DNA of 6,676 nt, taken from contig CABGHH010000091.1 in NCBI GenBank assembly GCA_902158745.1, positions 1 to 6,676 on the forward strand, written 5' to 3'. A program made the position numbers and the translations under genes. The notes below the pieces were generated by a model, which had not been told where the DNA came from, made no database searches, and saw nothing but the letters and a program-made list of their open reading frames with translations. Shown piece by piece: positions 5,933 to 6,676 of this stretch; position 1 is the first letter of the stretch; each line of letters begins with the position of its first letter. Origin of the DNA: Candidatus Methanolliviera sp. GoM_asphalt (GTDB lineage Archaea > Halobacteriota > Methanoliparia > Methanoliparales > Methanoliparaceae).

Positions 5933-6304
5933 CTATCTTCTTGGGATCTCTTCCATATGGATTGGAGTTTTATTTTTTATTTCATCTATAACGAACTTGC
6001 AAGCATCAAACGCATCTCTTCTATGTGCTGCGCCGCATACGACGAGCAGTATGTTCTCGCCGACGGATAAATTCTCAGTGCGGTGCACAACATCGAGAGA
6101 TTTTATATCGAACTTTTTAACCGCTTCCTCTCTGATCTCGTTCAATTTTTCTACCGCCGTCTCATCTGCAGGTCCTATATCCAACTCTTTGGTTCTGTCG
6201 CCCCGCACAACGCCCGAATATATGACGAATGCGCCGATATCTCTCCTCTTTGCCGCTTCTACAATTTCATCTATTGAAAAATCTTCTTCTGTAATCTTAA
6301 TCAT
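5933..6304 (-). CDS. moaE: MoaE-like molybdopterin synthase catalytic subunit, lacking the second catalytic lysine
   Basis: MoaE, with the sulfur carrier MoaD, converts precursor Z (cPMP) to molybdopterin in the cytoplasm for Mo or W enzymes. This 123-aa protein shows the family order: ITEEDFSIDEI (4-14), GAFVIYSGVVRGD (24-36), HRTENLSVGE (74-83), and CGAAHRRDAFDACKFVIDEIK (from 90). His94-Arg95 and Lys110 match E. coli H103-R104 and K119. The residue aligned with catalytic K126, seven positions on, is Met117 (PIHMEE instead of PFWKRE). The protein is shorter than E. coli MoaE (150 aa). Past its TAG at 5935-5933 the next frame is open for 45 codons with protein-like sequence, so the C-terminus may have been cut by a one-base indel. 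GGTGAT lies 3 nt before the ATG. No moaD is visible nearby. Confidence 0.86.
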   Translation of the reverse strand: MIKITEEDFSIDEIVEAAKRRDIGAFVIYSGVVRGDRTKELDIGPADETAVEKLNEIREEAVKKFDIKSLDVVHRTENLSVGENILLVVCGAAHRRDAFDACKFVIDEIKNKTPIHMEEIPRR

Positions 6305-6344
6305 TAAATCACCACTTCTATCTCTATCATACTTCTATTTATGA
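6305..6344 (-). promoter_or_regulatory. Promoter and ribosome binding site of moaE
   Basis: On the minus strand TCATAAATAG (about 6343-6334) is a TATA box. Transcription would start near 6313, giving a very short leader that contains GGTGAT (6313-6308) just before the ATG at 6304. moaE therefore probably has its own promoter despite the upstream small ORF on the same strand. Confidence 0.5.
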
Positions 6345-6357
6345 AGAAAGATAGAAG
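6315..6357. repeat. Three copies of CTTCTAT/ATAGAAG around the moaE promoter
   Basis: ACTTCTAT occurs at 6314-6321 and again at 6331-6338, exactly 17 nt apart. The reverse complement ATAGAAG is at 6351-6357, forming a 7-bp inverted repeat with the second copy around a 12-nt loop. The middle copy abuts the TATA box and the proximal copy covers the predicted start site. This is the arrangement expected of a repressor site, though short AT-rich repeats can arise by chance. Confidence 0.4.
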
Positions 6358-6366
6358 GCATCCCAA

Positions 6367-6531
6367 TTACTCTTCAATAGATTCAATTCCAAGCTGTCTT
6401 AGAGCCTCTTCTATTTTATCCTCATAATCCTGTTCTGATATCTCTCCACCTTTTGCGGTAAGTTCTATCTCTAAAGTAGAGGCTTTCAAATTAGAATCGT
6501 AACATAAAAAGCTATCGATATTTTTCGGCAT
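6367..6531 (-). CDS. Small acidic protein of 54 aa, possibly the C-terminal remnant of a longer gene
   Basis: The ATG at 6531-6529 starts a 54-codon ORF ending in TAA at 6369-6367. It looks coding: MPKNIDSFLCYDSNL, then a beta-strand-like TLEIELTAKGG, then an acidic amphipathic helix DYEDKIEEALRQLGIE. The same frame remains open upstream to 6591 with similar-looking sequence (SILIKTSKNSTIYSYSR) but has no ATG, GTG or TTG there, and no Shine-Dalgarno precedes 6531. The open stretch ends exactly at an inverted repeat that may mark the end of an inserted element, so the original gene may have lost its 5' part. moaE follows on the same strand 62 nt downstream, with its own promoter. I do not recognise a family. 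Confidence 0.5.
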   Translation of the reverse strand: MPKNIDSFLCYDSNLKASTLEIELTAKGGEISEQDYEDKIEEALRQLGIESIEE

Positions 6532-6583
6532 TCGGGAATAAGAATAGATCGTGCTATTTTTCGAAGTTTTGATTAGAATAGAG

Positions 6584-6608
6584 TTGTCAACTTATTGGGA
6601 GTTGACAA
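6584..6608. repeat. Perfect 8-bp inverted repeat TTGTCAAC/GTTGACAA
   Basis: TTGTCAAC (6584-6591) and GTTGACAA (6601-6608) are exact reverse complements around a 9-nt loop. The repeat sits directly after the stop codon of the partial ORF at the right edge and directly before the small 54-aa ORF frame. It could terminate the upstream gene or be the end of an insertion element; no T tract follows, so a classical terminator is less likely. Confidence 0.55.
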
Positions 6609-6676
6609 TTACATGCTCTGAAATAAACTGTGCTTTTCTTCAAAGAAGATAAGCAACGATCTCATTGCAAGGGCGC
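6609..6676 (-). CDS. C-terminal end of an unidentified ORF running in from the right edge
   Basis: On the minus strand a frame enters at the right edge and reads ALAMRSLLIFFEEKHSLFQSM before TAA at 6611-6609. Only 21 full codons are visible, so coding status and identity are uncertain. The stop is followed at once by an 8-bp inverted repeat, a layout seen at transposase ends of insertion sequences. A transposase is a guess from that context, not from any motif. Confidence 0.3.
   Translation of the reverse strand, partial: ALAMRSLLIFFEEKHSLFQSM

Noticed and set aside
5997..6344. Plus-strand ORF of 115 aa (and a 64-aa one) across moaE
   Set aside because: Both are shadows of moaE on the other strand, rich in Ser/Thr/Ile as expected from antisense reading.
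1..6676. CRISPR array, tRNA or rRNA genes
   Set aside because: No regularly spaced repeats and no cloverleaf or rRNA-like segments were seen on either strand.

Overview
The window reads as a moderately AT-rich archaeal chromosome segment, probably from a euryarchaeote. Every convincing promoter is an archaeal TATA box about 25 nt before a transcription start. Several genes have start codons right at that predicted start (leaderless mRNA: the Cys-rich protein, pit, the DUF47 gene and perhaps the glycosyltransferase). Others carry GGTGA-type ribosome binding sites (the radical SAM gene, moaE). A methanogen or methane-oxidising relative is plausible, but no gene here proves it.

Layout. Positions 1-113 (minus) hold the first 37 codons of a radical SAM protein, cut by the window edge at the first cluster cysteine. 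An intact IS5-type transposase (231-1175, plus) lies beyond its promoter. Next is a short secreted cysteine-rich protein (1273-1623, minus), which may be a novel family because its cysteines recur every nine residues. A roughly 290-base divergent intergenic region holds promoters for both sides and a perfect 10-bp hairpin. A GT2 glycosyltransferase (1918-2829) and a divergent UbiA-type membrane prenyltransferase (2846-3694) follow as a likely two-gene operon. Then comes a phosphate block: a 74-aa two-helix membrane protein (3765-3989), a PiT phosphate permease (4127-5137) and its DUF47/PhoU-like partner (5191-5861). The DUF47 gene is interrupted by a one-base frameshift in a T run.

Convergent to this, on minus, are moaE (5933-6304) and a 54-aa orphan ORF (6367-6531). 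The window ends in an inverted repeat and the last 21 codons of another minus-strand ORF that resembles the end of an inserted element.

How the genes work together. PiT imports phosphate by ion symport, and DUF47 proteins are its usual accessory. The GT2 and UbiA proteins could both act on polyprenyl lipid substrates at the membrane. MoaE supplies molybdopterin. This MoaE lacks the second catalytic lysine, and its reading frame seems to continue, shifted by one base, through the convergent intergenic gap. Together with the DUF47 shift this raises the question of assembly indels versus real gene decay. The strongest candidates for something undescribed are the nonapeptide Cys-repeat protein and the unusual MoaE.
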